64,000 bases of DNA from Bacillus thermotolerans (GTDB lineage: Bacteria > Bacillota > Bacilli > Bacillales > Domibacillaceae), in NCBI RefSeq assembly GCF_000812025.2, contig NZ_JWJE02000010.1, positions 40,001 through 104,000 of the forward strand, given 5' to 3'. Below are positions 26,391-37,699 of this stretch, piece after piece (positions within the stretch are counted from its first letter, which is position 1; every line of letters begins with the position of its first letter). Made by a program: the position numbers and the translations under genes. The notes beneath the pieces are model-generated. The model saw only the letters and a program-made list of their open reading frames with translations, was not told the origin of the DNA and made no database searches.

Positions 26391-27717
26391 AAGCGTTTCC
26401 CCCTGTTTGAGTAGTGAACGAAAGCTTGTCCCAGCGTCCATTATATTTGTAGAACCAGGCAGGCTCTAGAACAAGTACCTTAGACGATTGCGGATCCTGC
26501 TGAAGCTCATAGCCTACTATCAGGTCCTCCAGCAATGCTGCATCAAAGTCCTCCATGCTCTGTATCTGCTCCAATGCTGAGGTGCTGTTTGGAAGAGTGA
26601 TTTCCTCCGCCTCAGAAGGCAAGGAAATATCAAGCGTGAAATACGGACGTACATACATATAAATATCTGATTTTCCCCATATCTGCATAATCTCTGCCAT
26701 GTTTCCTTTATTAAAGACAGGAACGCCATTTTTATACAAACGATAGCTGATTGATGCAGAGCCTGGTTCTGCTTCAAACAAACGGTACTGATCAGACCAG
26801 CCGCTATGCTCATTAACAAACTGAATACTTTTATCAACCAGCTCGTGCAGGCTTCCTGGAGTAGTCGTCTCCGACTCGATAGCAGGGTTCACATACGAAA
26901 TTGTATTCGTATCATAGTTCACTTCCATCAGACTGGAGCCATCTGTATACTCTTCTCCTTCTCCACTCGTTCCTTTTTTCACCAGGCTTGGGTCTTCAAA
27001 TAATAAATCTTTAAAGTCTTCAACATTTAATTCATCGGGCAAGTATTTCTCTCTTTTTAGCCTTGGTGATTCCTCTGGCAGAAACAGCGGATCGGAAGCC
27101 CCTTCGAGTTTGATGTGCTGGTATGTCTCCCACTGCTCTTCTGCCTTGTCCATAAATTGCTTCTTAAAGGCAGGCATGCTTTCTGCAGAGGCGGAACTGC
27201 GGAAGACCAGCCTTTCTTTAGTAGAAACAAAGTAAACAACGGCTTGCCTTGCCTGACGGTTTACTTCAGAAATAATGATACGATCAAACACGGCATTTGG
27301 TGTATCCCCATCTTCAAAATTCAGTACATTATCGATCGTATAAAAAGGGATAAAAGTCGGAAATTTAAGCTCAACCCGGTCCTTTCCGTAAAGCAATTCC
27401 TTGAAGCCTCTTTCAGAAATGCTGGGCGATACGTTTACTATATCTACGAATGACCATTCTTGAAGCTCTTTAATGATCGCATTCATTTCATTTCGACCGG
27501 CTGTTCCGTAATGTTCATTTTCCGTGTGATAAAGAATTGTTGAGGGCTTGATAACATCGGCCTCTTCTCTCATTTCACTAATAGAGGCCACTTCATGTAT
27601 ATTATCTTCCGTAATAGGATCATAGTTAGGCTGGTAATTCCAAATTCCCAAGGTAAAAATAATACTCAGCAGCACGAGCACACCTAACACTATTGATTTT
27701 ATTTTTTCATAGTTCAT
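26377..27717 (-). CDS. walH: WalH (YycH), membrane regulator of WalK
   Basis: 446 residues from ATG 27717, which overlaps the walK stop codon (ATGA). One N-terminal membrane segment (SIVLGVLVLLSIIFTLGIW) is followed by a large extracytoplasmic YycH region (from about residue 30). Overlaps on both sides show tight coupling in the wal operon. Together with WalI it modulates WalK. Confidence 0.93.
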   Translation of the reverse strand: MNYEKIKSIVLGVLVLLSIIFTLGIWNYQPNYDPITEDNIHEVASISEMREEADVIKPSTILYHTENEHYGTAGRNEMNAIIKELQEWSFVDIVNVSPSISERGFKELLYGKDRVELKFPTFIPFYTIDNVLNFEDGDTPNAVFDRIIISEVNRQARQAVVYFVSTKERLVFRSSASAESMPAFKKQFMDKAEEQWETYQHIKLEGASDPLFLPEESPRLKREKYLPDELNVEDFKDLLFEDPSLVKKGTSGEGEEYTDGSSLMEVNYDTNTISYVNPAIESETTTPGSLHELVDKSIQFVNEHSGWSDQYRLFEAEPGSASISYRLYKNGVPVFNKGNMAEIMQIWGKSDIYMYVRPYFTLDISLPSEAEEITLPNSTSALEQIQSMEDFDAALLEDLIVGYELQQDPQSSKVLVLEPAWFYKYNGRWDKLSFTTQTGGNAYGLE

Positions 27718-29537
27718 GACCAATCATCCTCTTGAGGCAACTCATATGGAAGAGTGAAGCAAATGGTTGTTCCTTTTCCTTCTGTGCTCGTTGCCCAAAT
27801 ATGACCTCCGTGTGCCGTTACAATCTCTTTCGCAATAGCAAGCCCTAGACCTGTTCCGCCCATCTTGCGTGATCGAGCCCGGTCCACCCGGTAGAAGCGC
27901 TCAAAAATCCGATTAATATTTTTCTTCGGTATGCCCATTCCCTGGTCGCGGATGCTGACTTTGATGTTATCTGTATTCTCCTCCACCTTAAATGTCAGCT
28001 GGCCGCCTTCAGGTGAATACTTCATGGCATTTGAAATAATATTATCAATAACCTGGGTCAGCTTATCAGTATCAATTTCCACGTAGATAGGATACCGAGG
28101 CAACTGCCGCTTGAAGGTGACCTCCTGCGACTTTGTCATTTCAAATCGGTCAATAATCTTATTGAAGAATTCCGTGAAATCTACGTCTTTCTTTGTAAGC
28201 TGATAATCCCGGCTATCGAACTTAGAAAGCTGCAGTAAATCATTTACGAGACGAATCATACGCTCTGTCTCGGTCTGTGTGACTTCAAGGAAATGCGGAG
28301 CAATATCCGGGTCTTGCCATGCCCCTTCAGCCAGTGCCTCTAGGTAGCTTCGCATCGTCGTAAGCGGTGTCCGCAATTCATGGGATACGTTTGTTACGAA
28401 TTCGCGTCGTTCCGCTTCAATCTTCTCCTGCTCCGTAATATCATGAAGCACAGCGATCAAACCGTTTACAAATCCAGTTTCCTTTTGTATAACGGAGAAA
28501 TTAGCTCGTAGAATGTACGGCTGGTCATCTGCACCATAATCGAGTATGACTGAGTCTTGTTCATTTAATAAATCATCAAATGAGTATTCTTCCTCCAAAC
28601 CGAGCACGCTTGTAATCGGTTGTGAAATCACTGTTTCACGTGAAACGTTCAAAAGCCGTGCCGCAGGTTCGTTAATAAGGATGACTCGGCCTTTCCGGTC
28701 AGTTGCAACTACTCCATCGGTCATATAGGAGAGGACGGAAGAAAGCTTTCTTCTTTCTCCTTCTGTCGTAGCCTGCGCTTCTTGCAGTCTCTTCGTTAAA
28801 TTGTTAAAGGTAATCGCCAGCTCACCGATTTCATCCTGCCCGTATACCTTTACCTTCCTGGAGAAGTTACCCCTTCCTAGAGCAACAGCCTGGCGGCGCA
28901 TGTCGGTAATTGGGCGGGTAATCGTGCGGGCAAGCAAAACACCTAATATAGCTGTAGCAACTAAAGCTAAAGCTGTACCGGTAAACAAGATTTCATTGAT
29001 TTGGTTCATCTGGGTGTAGACATTCTCTACCTTTCCGATTAAGTAAACAGCACCGATCACTTCTCTGTTTGAAATAATCGGTGATGTATACACCCAAATA
29101 CGTTTGTTTGACTGCTCATCAATATACATTCTGTCTTCTTCCGCACCGAAGGAAAGAGTCCTCTTTACAGCAATGTCGGTTACCCGTTGTCCAATAATCC
29201 CCTGTCTGTTCGGATCAGAGGTACCGATAATCCGGCTTCGCTGATCAATAACTCTTACTTCTGATACGTCCGGAGCCATAAAGTCTTCCAAAATCCTTTG
29301 GATATCCTGCTCAAGCGTCAGAGTTTCCTCCGTCCGCTCTTTCAGCATCTCTTCCCGTAAGTTATACTCCAGCAAATTCACCCGTTCTTGAAGAGAAGTT
29401 TTGAAGTTAGTAATCAGCTTGTCTTCAAGCTCTTTCACGAAATAAACACCGATGATTTGCATCGCAAATAAAATCAGCAGCACATAAATTAATACAAACT
29501 TCAGCTGTATTGATCGAAAGAACCCTACTCTTTTCAT
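27714..29537 (-). CDS. walK: WalK sensor histidine kinase
   Basis: 607 residues, the usual length. TM1 at about 9-29, an extracytoplasmic PAS-like loop (40-180), TM2 (about 184-204), HAMP (RTITRPITDMRRQAVALGRG), a cytoplasmic PAS (about 265-370), HisKA with VSHELRTPLTTMRSYLEAL, and the ATPase domain with NAMKYSPEGG, DQGMGIPKK, FYRVDRARS and GGTGLGLAIAK. This essential kinase senses cell-wall hydrolysis state and phosphorylates WalR. A near-consensus parS lies inside the gene. It is six bases after walR. Confidence 0.97.
   Translation of the reverse strand: MKRVGFFRSIQLKFVLIYVLLILFAMQIIGVYFVKELEDKLITNFKTSLQERVNLLEYNLREEMLKERTEETLTLEQDIQRILEDFMAPDVSEVRVIDQRSRIIGTSDPNRQGIIGQRVTDIAVKRTLSFGAEEDRMYIDEQSNKRIWVYTSPIISNREVIGAVYLIGKVENVYTQMNQINEILFTGTALALVATAILGVLLARTITRPITDMRRQAVALGRGNFSRKVKVYGQDEIGELAITFNNLTKRLQEAQATTEGERRKLSSVLSYMTDGVVATDRKGRVILINEPAARLLNVSRETVISQPITSVLGLEEEYSFDDLLNEQDSVILDYGADDQPYILRANFSVIQKETGFVNGLIAVLHDITEQEKIEAERREFVTNVSHELRTPLTTMRSYLEALAEGAWQDPDIAPHFLEVTQTETERMIRLVNDLLQLSKFDSRDYQLTKKDVDFTEFFNKIIDRFEMTKSQEVTFKRQLPRYPIYVEIDTDKLTQVIDNIISNAMKYSPEGGQLTFKVEENTDNIKVSIRDQGMGIPKKNINRIFERFYRVDRARSRKMGGTGLGLAIAKEIVTAHGGHIWATSTEGKGTTICFTLPYELPQEDDWS
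28632..28647. other. Near-consensus parS site inside walK
   Basis: TGTTTCACGTGAAACG differs from the ParB site TGTTNCACGTGAAACA only in the last base, and its core CACGTG palindrome is intact. Confidence 0.75.
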
Positions 29538-29543
29538 TCACTA

Positions 29544-30254
29544 TTACTCCTGTTCAGGGTTGCGCAAGTAATAGCCCACCCCTCTTCTAGTTACAATCCA
29601 AGAAGGGTGACTAGGGTTATCTTCAATTTTTTCTCTCAGACGGCGAACGGTAACATCTACTGTACGTACATCTCCATAGTAATCATAACCCCATACCGTC
29701 TGCAGCAAATGCTCCCTCGTCATTACCTGACCAATGTGTTTAGCCAAATAATAAAGCAGCTCAAATTCGCGGTGCGTTAGCTCAATGGTTTCTCCCCGCT
29801 TGGAAACAACGTAAGCATCCGGATGAATTGTTAATGAGCCAATTGTAATTTCATTTGTCTCTTCCTCTTCCTCGGAAGGAGAAGGTACCGCCTGGTGACG
29901 GCGCAGATTCGCTTTCACACGGGCGATTAGTTCCCTCGTGCTGAAAGGCTTTGTTACATAATCATCTGCCCCCAGTTCCAAACCAAGCACTTTATCAATC
30001 TCTGAGTCTTTAGCCGTCAGCATAACAATCGGCATTTCATGTTTCTTTCTTACTTCCCGGCATACTTCCATGCCGTCCCGGCCAGGCAGCATGATATCGA
30101 GCAAGATCAAGTCTGGCTGTATATCTTCCACCATCTCCACAGCCTGATTGCCGTCATAAGCACAATAGACTTCGTAGCCTTCTTTCTTTAAATTAAATTG
30201 CAGAATATCTGCAATCGGTCTCTCGTCATCTACAACTAATATCTTCTTTTGCAT
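29544..30254 (-). CDS. walR: WalR response regulator (OmpR family)
   Basis: 236 residues. The receiver domain has acidic DDE residues near 9-10 ([10 protein letters not shown]), phospho-Asp about 53 ([13 protein letters not shown]), MLTAKD and Lys in YVTKPFS. The C-terminal winged helix carries [12 protein letters not shown] and [21 protein letters not shown]. WalR is essential in low-GC Gram-positives and controls autolysin and wall genes. It is the first gene of the wal operon, with a 280-bp upstream region in which I see no other gene. Confidence 0.97.
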   Translation of the reverse strand: MQKKILVVDDERPIADILQFNLKKEGYEVYCAYDGNQAVEMVEDIQPDLILLDIMLPGRDGMEVCREVRKKHEMPIVMLTAKDSEIDKVLGLELGADDYVTKPFSTRELIARVKANLRRHQAVPSPSEEEEETNEITIGSLTIHPDAYVVSKRGETIELTHREFELLYYLAKHIGQVMTREHLLQTVWGYDYYGDVRTVDVTVRRLREKIEDNPSHPSWIVTRRGVGYYLRNPEQE

Positions 30255-30491
30255 ACCTTTCTCCTCACTTCTTCAGTATGAAAGCCTTATTGATTCATAG
30301 AGTTCATTTTAATATTTTACCACATCTCTGAGACGAAGGTTTTGCTTCCTCTTGCGGGTTAGTTTACGGAAAAACAGGCCGTTATGCATGCAAACGACCT
30401 TCACTTATACCTATATACTTCCTTCTACACTTTATCATGAAAGAGAGGGATTTTCACCTCTTGGCCTTAAAGGAACACTTTCTCGTATATG

Positions 30492-30530
30492 AAAAAAAGC
30501 ACCGCGAGAGCTAATATCGTCGCAATGCTT
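30492..30530 (-). terminator. Terminator of the tRNA operon
   Basis: Minus-strand stem AGCATTGCG / CGCGGTGCT (two G-T pairs) followed by seven T's, just after the tRNA-Phe gene. Confidence 0.8.
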
Positions 30531-30536
30531 CTTTGA

Positions 30537-30609
30537 TGGCTCAGGACGGAATCGAACCGCCGACACATGGATTTTCAGTCCATTGCTCTACCGACTGAGC
30601 TACTGAGCC
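30537..30609 (-). tRNA. tRNA-Phe (GAA)
   Basis: 73 nt cloverleaf: acceptor GGCTCAG / CTGAGCC, D-arm GCTCAGTCGGTAGAGC, anticodon loop CTGAAAA with GAA, T-arm GGCGGTTCGATTCCGTC, discriminator A. The 3' CCA is not encoded. Confidence 0.97.
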
Positions 30610-30795
30610 TTCCCTATAAGTTGTTTTACCATTTTCGCTTCCTCTGCCTAAAGAAGAAGCGGCTGAGTGTATATTTAAAATATTTCGTCTTTTACAAGGC
30701 GAAATATGAAAAAATAAGGCGGCCAACTTACCAGTTGATCGTCTTTCAGCCGCCATCTAAGGAAATAGGATTCATTAAATTAAACGGTTGTAAAA

Positions 30796-30872
30796 TGGCG
30801 GTCCGGACGGGACTCGAACCCGCGACCTCCTGCGTGACAGGCAGGCATTCTAACCAGCTGAACTACCGGACC
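30796..30872 (-). tRNA. tRNA-Asp (GTC)
   Basis: 77 nt including an encoded CCA. Acceptor GGTCCGG / CCGGACC, D-arm GTTCAGCTGGTTAGAAT, anticodon loop CTGTCAC with GTC, T-arm GCGGGTTCGAGTCCCGT, discriminator G. It is co-transcribed with tRNA-Phe from the promoter just upstream. Confidence 0.97.
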
Positions 30873-30907
30873 ATACTATTAAACTTTTAATATTAACAAC
30901 GCTGTTA

Positions 30908-30936
30908 ATATTAGCATATACTTAAAAAACTGACAA
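30908..30936 (-). promoter_or_regulatory. SigA promoter of the tRNA operon
   Basis: Minus-strand TTGTCA (30931-30936), 17-bp spacer, TAATAT (30908-30913) with an extended TGC just before it. Confidence 0.65.
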
Positions 30937-31012
30937 TAGTTTTTGAGAAAATTGTCGAAAAAAGTGAAAAAAGTGAAAAACAAAACATTCCTTTCGAAGA
31001 CAGAAACAACCT

Positions 31013-31048
31013 TCAAAAAAACCCGCCTTCCTAAACTGGAAGGCGGGT
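31013..31048 (-). terminator. Terminator of purA
   Basis: Perfect 11-bp stem ACCCGCCTTCC / GGAAGGCGGGT with a six-base loop, and T's on both ends. Confidence 0.9.
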
Positions 31049-31062
31049 TTTTACATGGCATC

Positions 31063-32436
<1,374 letters not shown>

Positions 32437-32441
32437 TCACA

Positions 32442-32485
32442 AAACACGAACATTTACATAACTAGTTTTTTATTCGTTCGTAAAA
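32442..32485 (-). promoter_or_regulatory. Possible PurR boxes upstream of purA
   Basis: AAACACGAACATT (32442-32454) matches the PurBox AWWWCCGAACWWT at 11 of 13 positions. A weaker opposite-facing copy (32473-32485, GTTCG core, about 9 of 13) follows after 18 bp, the arrangement used by PurR. Confidence 0.42.
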
Positions 32486-32512
32486 AAACATCACCAACAC
32501 ATAGTTGGTGAT
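32482..32512 (-). terminator. Terminator of dnaB
   Basis: Perfect 9-bp stem ATCACCAAC / GTTGGTGAT followed by a T run, directly after the stop codon. Confidence 0.88.
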
Positions 32513-32517
32513 GAATG

Positions 32518-33867
32518 TTAGCCGGTTTCATCCAATCGGCGTTCCAAATTAACAAACTTGTTATATTCCTTAATAAACGCCAGCTGAACGGTACCGACCG
32601 GACCATTCCGCTGCTTTGCAATAATGATCTCAATAATGTTCTTATTCTCGGTCTCTTTATCATAGTAATCATCCCGATAGAGGAAGGCGACAATGTCGGC
32701 ATCCTGTTCAATCGAGCCTGATTCCCGAATATCGGACATCATCGGTCGTTTGTCCTGCCGCTGCTCAACTCCGCGGGAAAGCTGGGAGAGCGCAATAACC
32801 GGCACCTCCAGCTCACGGGCAAGTGCCTTTAAGGAACGAGAGATTTCCGATACCTCCTGCTGACGGTTTTCGCCAGAGCGGCCGCTTCCCTGGATGAGCT
32901 GCAAGTAGTCAATCAGGATCATGCCAAGTCCCTGCTCCTGCTTCAGCCGGCGACACTTAGATCGAATCTCACCAATTCGAATACCCGGTGTATCATCGAT
33001 ATAAATGCCTGAATTAGACAGGCTTCCCATCGCCATGGTTAGCTTGCGCCAATCTTCATCGGTCAGAGCACCTGTCCTTAAATTTTGAGCATTGATATTG
33101 CCTTCAGCACAAAGCATCCGCATGACCAGCTGCTCCGCTCCCATCTCCAAGCTGAATATCGCCACGGTTTCATCCGTCTTCGTTGCTACGTTCTGAGCAA
33201 TATTAAGAGCAAAGGCAGTCTTACCAACGGAAGGACGGGCAGCTACGATGATTAAGTCATTTCGCTGAAACCCCGCTGTCATATGATCCAGCTCCGCAAA
33301 TCCGGTTGGTATTCCCGTAACTTCTCCTTTGCGGTTATGGAGCATTTCAATATTATCATAGGTGCGTACGAGTACGTCTTTAATATTGTGGAAGGCACTA
33401 ACATTTTTGCGCTGTGCTACCTCCATAATGCTTTTTTCCGCTTCATCCAGCAAAGCATCAACCTCATCTTCCCGGTTGTAGCCTTCCTGGGCAATGGTCG
33501 TGGCTGTACGAATAAGCCGTCTTAATAAGGATTTTTCCTCTACGATGCGGGCATAATATTCAATATTGGCTGCTGTCGGCACAGATTCTGCCAGCTCGGT
33601 TAAATAGGATACGCCGCCTACATCTTCTAAATCCTTTACTGAAGCAAGCTCCTCCGTCACCGTTACGACATCGACGGCCTGGCCATAGTCATTCAGCTTC
33701 AGCATCGTATTATATATTTTTTGGTGGGCCGTCCGATAAAAATCTTCTGGAATTAAAATCTCAGAAGCAACCGTTAGAGCAGACGGCTCCAAGAAAATAG
33801 CACCAAGTACAGCTTGTTCCGCTTCGATGCTTTGCGGCGGAACTCGATCAGTCAACAAATCACTCAT
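32518..33867 (-). CDS. dnaB: Replicative DNA helicase (DnaB family; DnaC in B. subtilis)
   Basis: 449 residues. N-terminal primase-binding domain (residues 1-150: PPQSIEAEQAVLGAIFLEP) and a RecA-like motor with Walker A ARPSVGKTAFALN, Walker B MILIDYLQLI, the arginine-rich RQQEVSEISRSLK and SQLSRGVEQRQDKRP. It is the hexameric ring helicase that unwinds DNA ahead of the fork, loaded at the origin by DnaA, DnaD, DnaB and DnaI in Bacilli. The adjacent gene upstream is rplI. Confidence 0.97.
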   Translation of the reverse strand: MSDLLTDRVPPQSIEAEQAVLGAIFLEPSALTVASEILIPEDFYRTAHQKIYNTMLKLNDYGQAVDVVTVTEELASVKDLEDVGGVSYLTELAESVPTAANIEYYARIVEEKSLLRRLIRTATTIAQEGYNREDEVDALLDEAEKSIMEVAQRKNVSAFHNIKDVLVRTYDNIEMLHNRKGEVTGIPTGFAELDHMTAGFQRNDLIIVAARPSVGKTAFALNIAQNVATKTDETVAIFSLEMGAEQLVMRMLCAEGNINAQNLRTGALTDEDWRKLTMAMGSLSNSGIYIDDTPGIRIGEIRSKCRRLKQEQGLGMILIDYLQLIQGSGRSGENRQQEVSEISRSLKALARELEVPVIALSQLSRGVEQRQDKRPMMSDIRESGSIEQDADIVAFLYRDDYYDKETENKNIIEIIIAKQRNGPVGTVQLAFIKEYNKFVNLERRLDETG

Positions 33868-33921
33868 TACCTGAACCTCCTTGCAGGAAGCGCTGTTTCT
33901 TCCTTGTTAACTAACCTATCT

Positions 33922-33958
33922 TAAAAAAAATGTGACCAGAAAAATCCGATCACATTTT
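33922..33958 (-). terminator. Terminator between rplI and dnaB
   Basis: Minus-strand stem AAAATGTGA / TCACATTTT followed by a T run. Confidence 0.75.
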
Positions 33959-33987
33959 CCAACCTTATTATTTTAGCATGAAATGCT

Positions 33988-34437
33988 TTATTTTTCTTCC
34001 ACTACATGAACTTTTAATGTAGCAGATACTTCATTGTGAAGCTTCACGGGTACATTCGTATAGCCCAGTGCCCGAATACCGTCAGGCAGATCCATTTTGC
34101 GCTTATCGATCTTAATATTGTGTGTTTTCTTTAATTCTTCCGCTACTTGCTTCGTTGTCACAGAACCGAATAAACGGCCGCCCTCGCCGGATTTTGCTTT
34201 TACTTCTACTGTTAGCTGTTCAAGCGTTTCCTTCAGCTTTTTCGCCTCTTCTAATTCCTGCTGAGCAAGCTCTGCTTCCTTTTTCTTTTGAACATCCAGT
34301 GTTTTTTTATTCCCCGGTGTTGCTTCTACCGCATAGCCGTTTTTGATTAAGAAGTTATGAGCATATCCATCTGCCACATTCTTCACTTCACCTTTTTTTC
34401 CTTTTCCTTTTACGTCTTTTAAGAAAATTACTTTCAT
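33988..34437 (-). CDS. rplI: 50S ribosomal protein bL9
   Basis: 149 residues. N-terminal 23S rRNA-binding domain [18 protein letters not shown] with the family signature through [17 protein letters not shown], a long connecting helix (residues about 45-75), and a C-terminal domain with [17 protein letters not shown]. It overlaps the gdpP stop (ATGA), so the two are coupled. Confidence 0.98.
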   Translation of the reverse strand: MKVIFLKDVKGKGKKGEVKNVADGYAHNFLIKNGYAVEATPGNKKTLDVQKKKEAELAQQELEEAKKLKETLEQLTVEVKAKSGEGGRLFGSVTTKQVAEELKKTHNIKIDKRKMDLPDGIRALGYTNVPVKLHNEVSATLKVHVVEEK

Positions 34438-36404
34438 TCCTCAACGCCTCCCTCATATAAATCAGTGATTACCTGTTGAAGCATCTCTTCTGCTTCTTCA
34501 ATAGACATTTCTCTTAACTGGGTGGCAGCGTTCGATAAGTGGCCGCCTCCCTGCATCTGTTCCATAATGACCTGTACATTCACCTTTCCGAGCGAGCGGG
34601 CACTGATACCTACCGTATCAGCTGCTCGGCGGGCAATAACGAATGAGGCTTGTACCCCATCCATGGCAAGCAGCGTATCAGCTGCCTGGGCGATTAATAC
34701 GGAATCATATACCTGATCCTCCGCCCCCGTAGCGATTGCGATACCATCTTTGTAGAAATACACCGTCTCGATGATCTGTGAACGCTGAATGTACGTCTCT
34801 ATATCTTCTTTTAAGAATTTTTGCACAAGAACCGTATCTGCCCCATGAGCGCGCAAGTAGGAAGCAGCATCAAATGTGCGTGATCCTGTACGCAGAGAGA
34901 AACTTTTCGTATCTACGATGATGCCTGCCAGTAAGGCGGTCGCTTCTAACATCGACAGCTTGTTGATCTTCGGCTGATATTCAAGCAGCTCTGTAATTAA
35001 TTCTGCTGTAGATGAAGCGTATGGTTCCATGTACACGAGCAACGGGTTTTTAACAAACTCTTCACCGCGGCGATGATGATCGATAACGACCACTTTATCT
35101 ACTTTTTGAACCAGCTTCTCTTCAATCACCATGGAAGGCTTATGTGTATCCACAATAACGAGAAGAGTGTTCTCTGTTGCTAGATCAAGCGCCTCTTCCG
35201 GAGCAATGAATCGAGAATACAACTCCGGATCCTTCTTTACCTCTGCCAGAAGCCGCTTGCCGGCCGTATCAATCTCTGAAAAATCAAGAACTACATAGCC
35301 TTCACAGTTATTCATTTCAGCTACCCGGCGAATCCCCATTGAAGCACCGATCGCATCCATATCCGGATAGCGATGGCCCATCACGAGCACCTTATCACTT
35401 TCTGTCACAAGCTCCCGCAACGCATGAGAAATGACTCTTGCTCTGACACGCGTTCTCTTCTCCATAGGGTTCGTTTTACCGCCGTAGAATTTTACCTTGC
35501 CATTCAACTGCTTGAGGGCCGCCTGGTCGCCTCCTCGTCCCAGGGCAAGGTCTAAGCTTGATTGGGCAAGATCACCCAGCTCAGGCAGTGATACCTCTCC
35601 TTGCCCTACTCCCATACTCAAAGTAAGAGAGGCCGCTTGTTTGGCTGTTTTCTCTCTTACTTCATCGAGAATGGAAAACTTTGATTCCTCAAGCTGATGA
35701 AGAATCTTTTCATTTAATACAGCAAAGAAGCGCTCAGACGAAATCCGCTTTAAGTAAATACCATATTTTAATGCCCAATCATTTAAAATAGAGGTGACCA
35801 TGCTGTTTAAGCTGCTGCGCGTTTGATCGTCCATGCCTTGCGTCAAATCATCATAATTGTCCAAGTCAATCAGGCACAGTACTGTTTGTTCCTCGAAAAA
35901 CCGCTTTGTGATTTCCTCCTGCTCTGTCACATCAAAGAAATAAAGCAATTTTTCTTCAGGCTTGACCGTTACCTTAAACTTCCGGTCGTTCAGCTCTATA
36001 ATCTCTTCCTTTTCATTTTTAATGATTGCTACCAGCGGGTCTGCTAATTCATGAAGCGACTCCCCAGAGAGAGTGTCTTGTTCAAAATAAGAGGAAAGAA
36101 AATGATTGGTCCATTCTATATAATAGTCATCATTATATAAGAGAATTCCGATAGGCATCTCCATTAATGCCTCTTCCCCTACCCGCTTCAACCGATAGGA
36201 TAGAGTGGTTACATACCGCTCAACCTCTCCATATATGATATTCTCTGCTCTTATTAGGAATAAAATTAACACTATACTCACGGCTAAACCGACCAGCGCG
36301 ACAGGCCAATTGTAGAAAGCCAGTACAGCCAGTACAATCAGCAAAGCCGTTGCTAATCCGTAGATCGGATACCGTATTTTCTGTCTGCTGTAATAAGAAA
36401 GCAT
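34434..36404 (-). CDS. gdpP: GdpP cyclic-di-AMP phosphodiesterase
   Basis: 656 residues. Two N-terminal membrane segments, a PAS-like haem/ligand domain (about 75-150), a degenerate GGDEF domain (about 170-305), then a DHH/DHHA1 hydrolase with [25 protein letters not shown] and [12 protein letters not shown], and a C-terminal GGGHLSNAA. It cleaves c-di-AMP to pApA and so affects wall stress, potassium balance and beta-lactam tolerance. It lies between yybS and rplI in one operon. Confidence 0.97.
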   Translation of the reverse strand: MLSYYSRQKIRYPIYGLATALLIVLAVLAFYNWPVALVGLAVSIVLILFLIRAENIIYGEVERYVTTLSYRLKRVGEEALMEMPIGILLYNDDYYIEWTNHFLSSYFEQDTLSGESLHELADPLVAIIKNEKEEIIELNDRKFKVTVKPEEKLLYFFDVTEQEEITKRFFEEQTVLCLIDLDNYDDLTQGMDDQTRSSLNSMVTSILNDWALKYGIYLKRISSERFFAVLNEKILHQLEESKFSILDEVREKTAKQAASLTLSMGVGQGEVSLPELGDLAQSSLDLALGRGGDQAALKQLNGKVKFYGGKTNPMEKRTRVRARVISHALRELVTESDKVLVMGHRYPDMDAIGASMGIRRVAEMNNCEGYVVLDFSEIDTAGKRLLAEVKKDPELYSRFIAPEEALDLATENTLLVIVDTHKPSMVIEEKLVQKVDKVVVIDHHRRGEEFVKNPLLVYMEPYASSTAELITELLEYQPKINKLSMLEATALLAGIIVDTKSFSLRTGSRTFDAASYLRAHGADTVLVQKFLKEDIETYIQRSQIIETVYFYKDGIAIATGAEDQVYDSVLIAQAADTLLAMDGVQASFVIARRAADTVGISARSLGKVNVQVIMEQMQGGGHLSNAATQLREMSIEEAEEMLQQVITDLYEGGVEE

Positions 36405-36443
36405 CGTTTCAGCTCCTAAAGATAGATTGGCTTCAACATTACA

Positions 36444-37382
36444 TTAGCCTTTTTGTTGAAGGCGCCGCTTTAAATCAAATCCTAAATCAATTATACCTAA
36501 TAATCGTACAAGATAAAGAAGCGGAAGAATAAGAAATGAGAAAATCGTTAATAAAATAGGGAAAACGATAGACCATTTTTTCGCATAAAAGAAAAAATAA
36601 AGAAACGATAACCCTTGTAAAAGCAGACAAAATTGCAGCATAAACATGATGTTAACATAAGCGAAGTACCACATGCTTCCTTGTTCCGGCGGAGCAATTA
36701 AACTGAGCACGAGAAAGAGAACATAATACCACAAGATGCTTTTTGGCAGCTGCCATTCTCTGAATGGTCGGAAACGTGGTGTATCAATTGACGTTCTCTT
36801 CGCTAACGGAAAGTTAATCAGCATGATGAATAGTACATACACTAAGGAAAATAAAACTAGGAAACTTGGCAGCAAAGCTGATAAATAATCGAGCATCGCA
36901 TGTCCCTGGCTGATCGCTTCTTCTGGTACCGGCTGTCCCATGCTTTCCATCATGTCTATAGACTCTTGATACGACTTCTGGAAGGAATCGCTCATTCCAC
37001 GAATCGCTTCTTCGGCAAAGGTCATGGCCAGCGCATAGGAGGCAACCATACTAAGAAGAAAAATAAGAGTACCAGTCATAAATATAGAAAGCTTATCTCG
37101 CTTTTTCTGTATCATAACTCCCATTACAGTGCCTAATACAATGAATAAAAAAGCTAACAGAACAGCAGGCAAACCACCGATAAGGATAGACAACAATATC
37201 CCAATCAAAGCAAAGCCTATTGCTATCTGAACGGGCTGCTTCGCTCCGTACACTAAAAAGGGAAGGGGCAAAAGGAGACTGACAATCATTCCTAAAACCG
37301 GCACATAGAGTGTCAAAGCTAACAAAATGACAAAGAGTCCCCCCATTTTTACCCCTTCAATTATTTTGTTTTTGTTTTCCAC
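36444..37382 (-). CDS. yybS: YybS family DUF2232 membrane protein
   Basis: 312 residues from a GTG preceded by GAGGTG; an ATG 12 codons inside also has a site but would cut the first conserved residues. About eight hydrophobic segments, beginning GGLFVILLALTLYVPVLGMI and ending LLYLVRLLGIIDLGFDLKRR. DUF2232 proteins sit upstream of gdpP in most Bacilli; the function is unknown, and an ECF-transporter-like fold has been suggested for the family. A parS site lies 130 bases upstream. Confidence 0.9.
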   Translation of the reverse strand: MENKNKIIEGVKMGGLFVILLALTLYVPVLGMIVSLLLPLPFLVYGAKQPVQIAIGFALIGILLSILIGGLPAVLLAFLFIVLGTVMGVMIQKKRDKLSIFMTGTLIFLLSMVASYALAMTFAEEAIRGMSDSFQKSYQESIDMMESMGQPVPEEAISQGHAMLDYLSALLPSFLVLFSLVYVLFIMLINFPLAKRTSIDTPRFRPFREWQLPKSILWYYVLFLVLSLIAPPEQGSMWYFAYVNIMFMLQFCLLLQGLSFLYFFFYAKKWSIVFPILLTIFSFLILPLLYLVRLLGIIDLGFDLKRRLQQKG

Positions 37383-37512
37383 TTCAACACCTCGTTAATT
37401 ATTGTCCAACTGAAGAACTATCTTCTTCAGCCTTTTCGTTAGTTTCCGTATCTTTTTATTGTAGCTTTCTTCCCTTATTCCTTCAACTCTTCTTACTCCG
37501 TACAAGCAAGGG

Positions 37513-37528
37513 TGTTTCACGTGGAACA
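37513..37528. other. parS site upstream of yybS
   Basis: TGTTTCACGTGGAACA, an exact match to TGTTNCACGTGAAACA read on the other strand. Confidence 0.9.
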
Positions 37529-37699
37529 AAACATAAGAAACATCAGTGTGTAAAACAGCTTTTTATCGATTTTATTTGGATAAGCCTACTGCTTAGTTCC
37601 TTCATTATTCAGAGAAAATATCACTGCCTAAGTGGCCCGGAGCTTTTTGACAGTCAAAGCACCAAACTCCTTACTCTCCACTGCAAATGGTTAAGGGTC

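Noticed and set aside
30953..30959. TGTCGAA (Spo0A-box-like) between purA and the tRNA genes
   Set aside because: A single exact 7-mer is expected by chance in a region this size. It lies upstream of a tRNA promoter that already looks strong, so I did not list it as regulatory.
32515..37382. Horizontal transfer in the helicase-gdpP-yybS region
   Set aside because: Gene order, overlaps and protein content are those of the core Bacillus chromosome; nothing unusual in base use is obvious.
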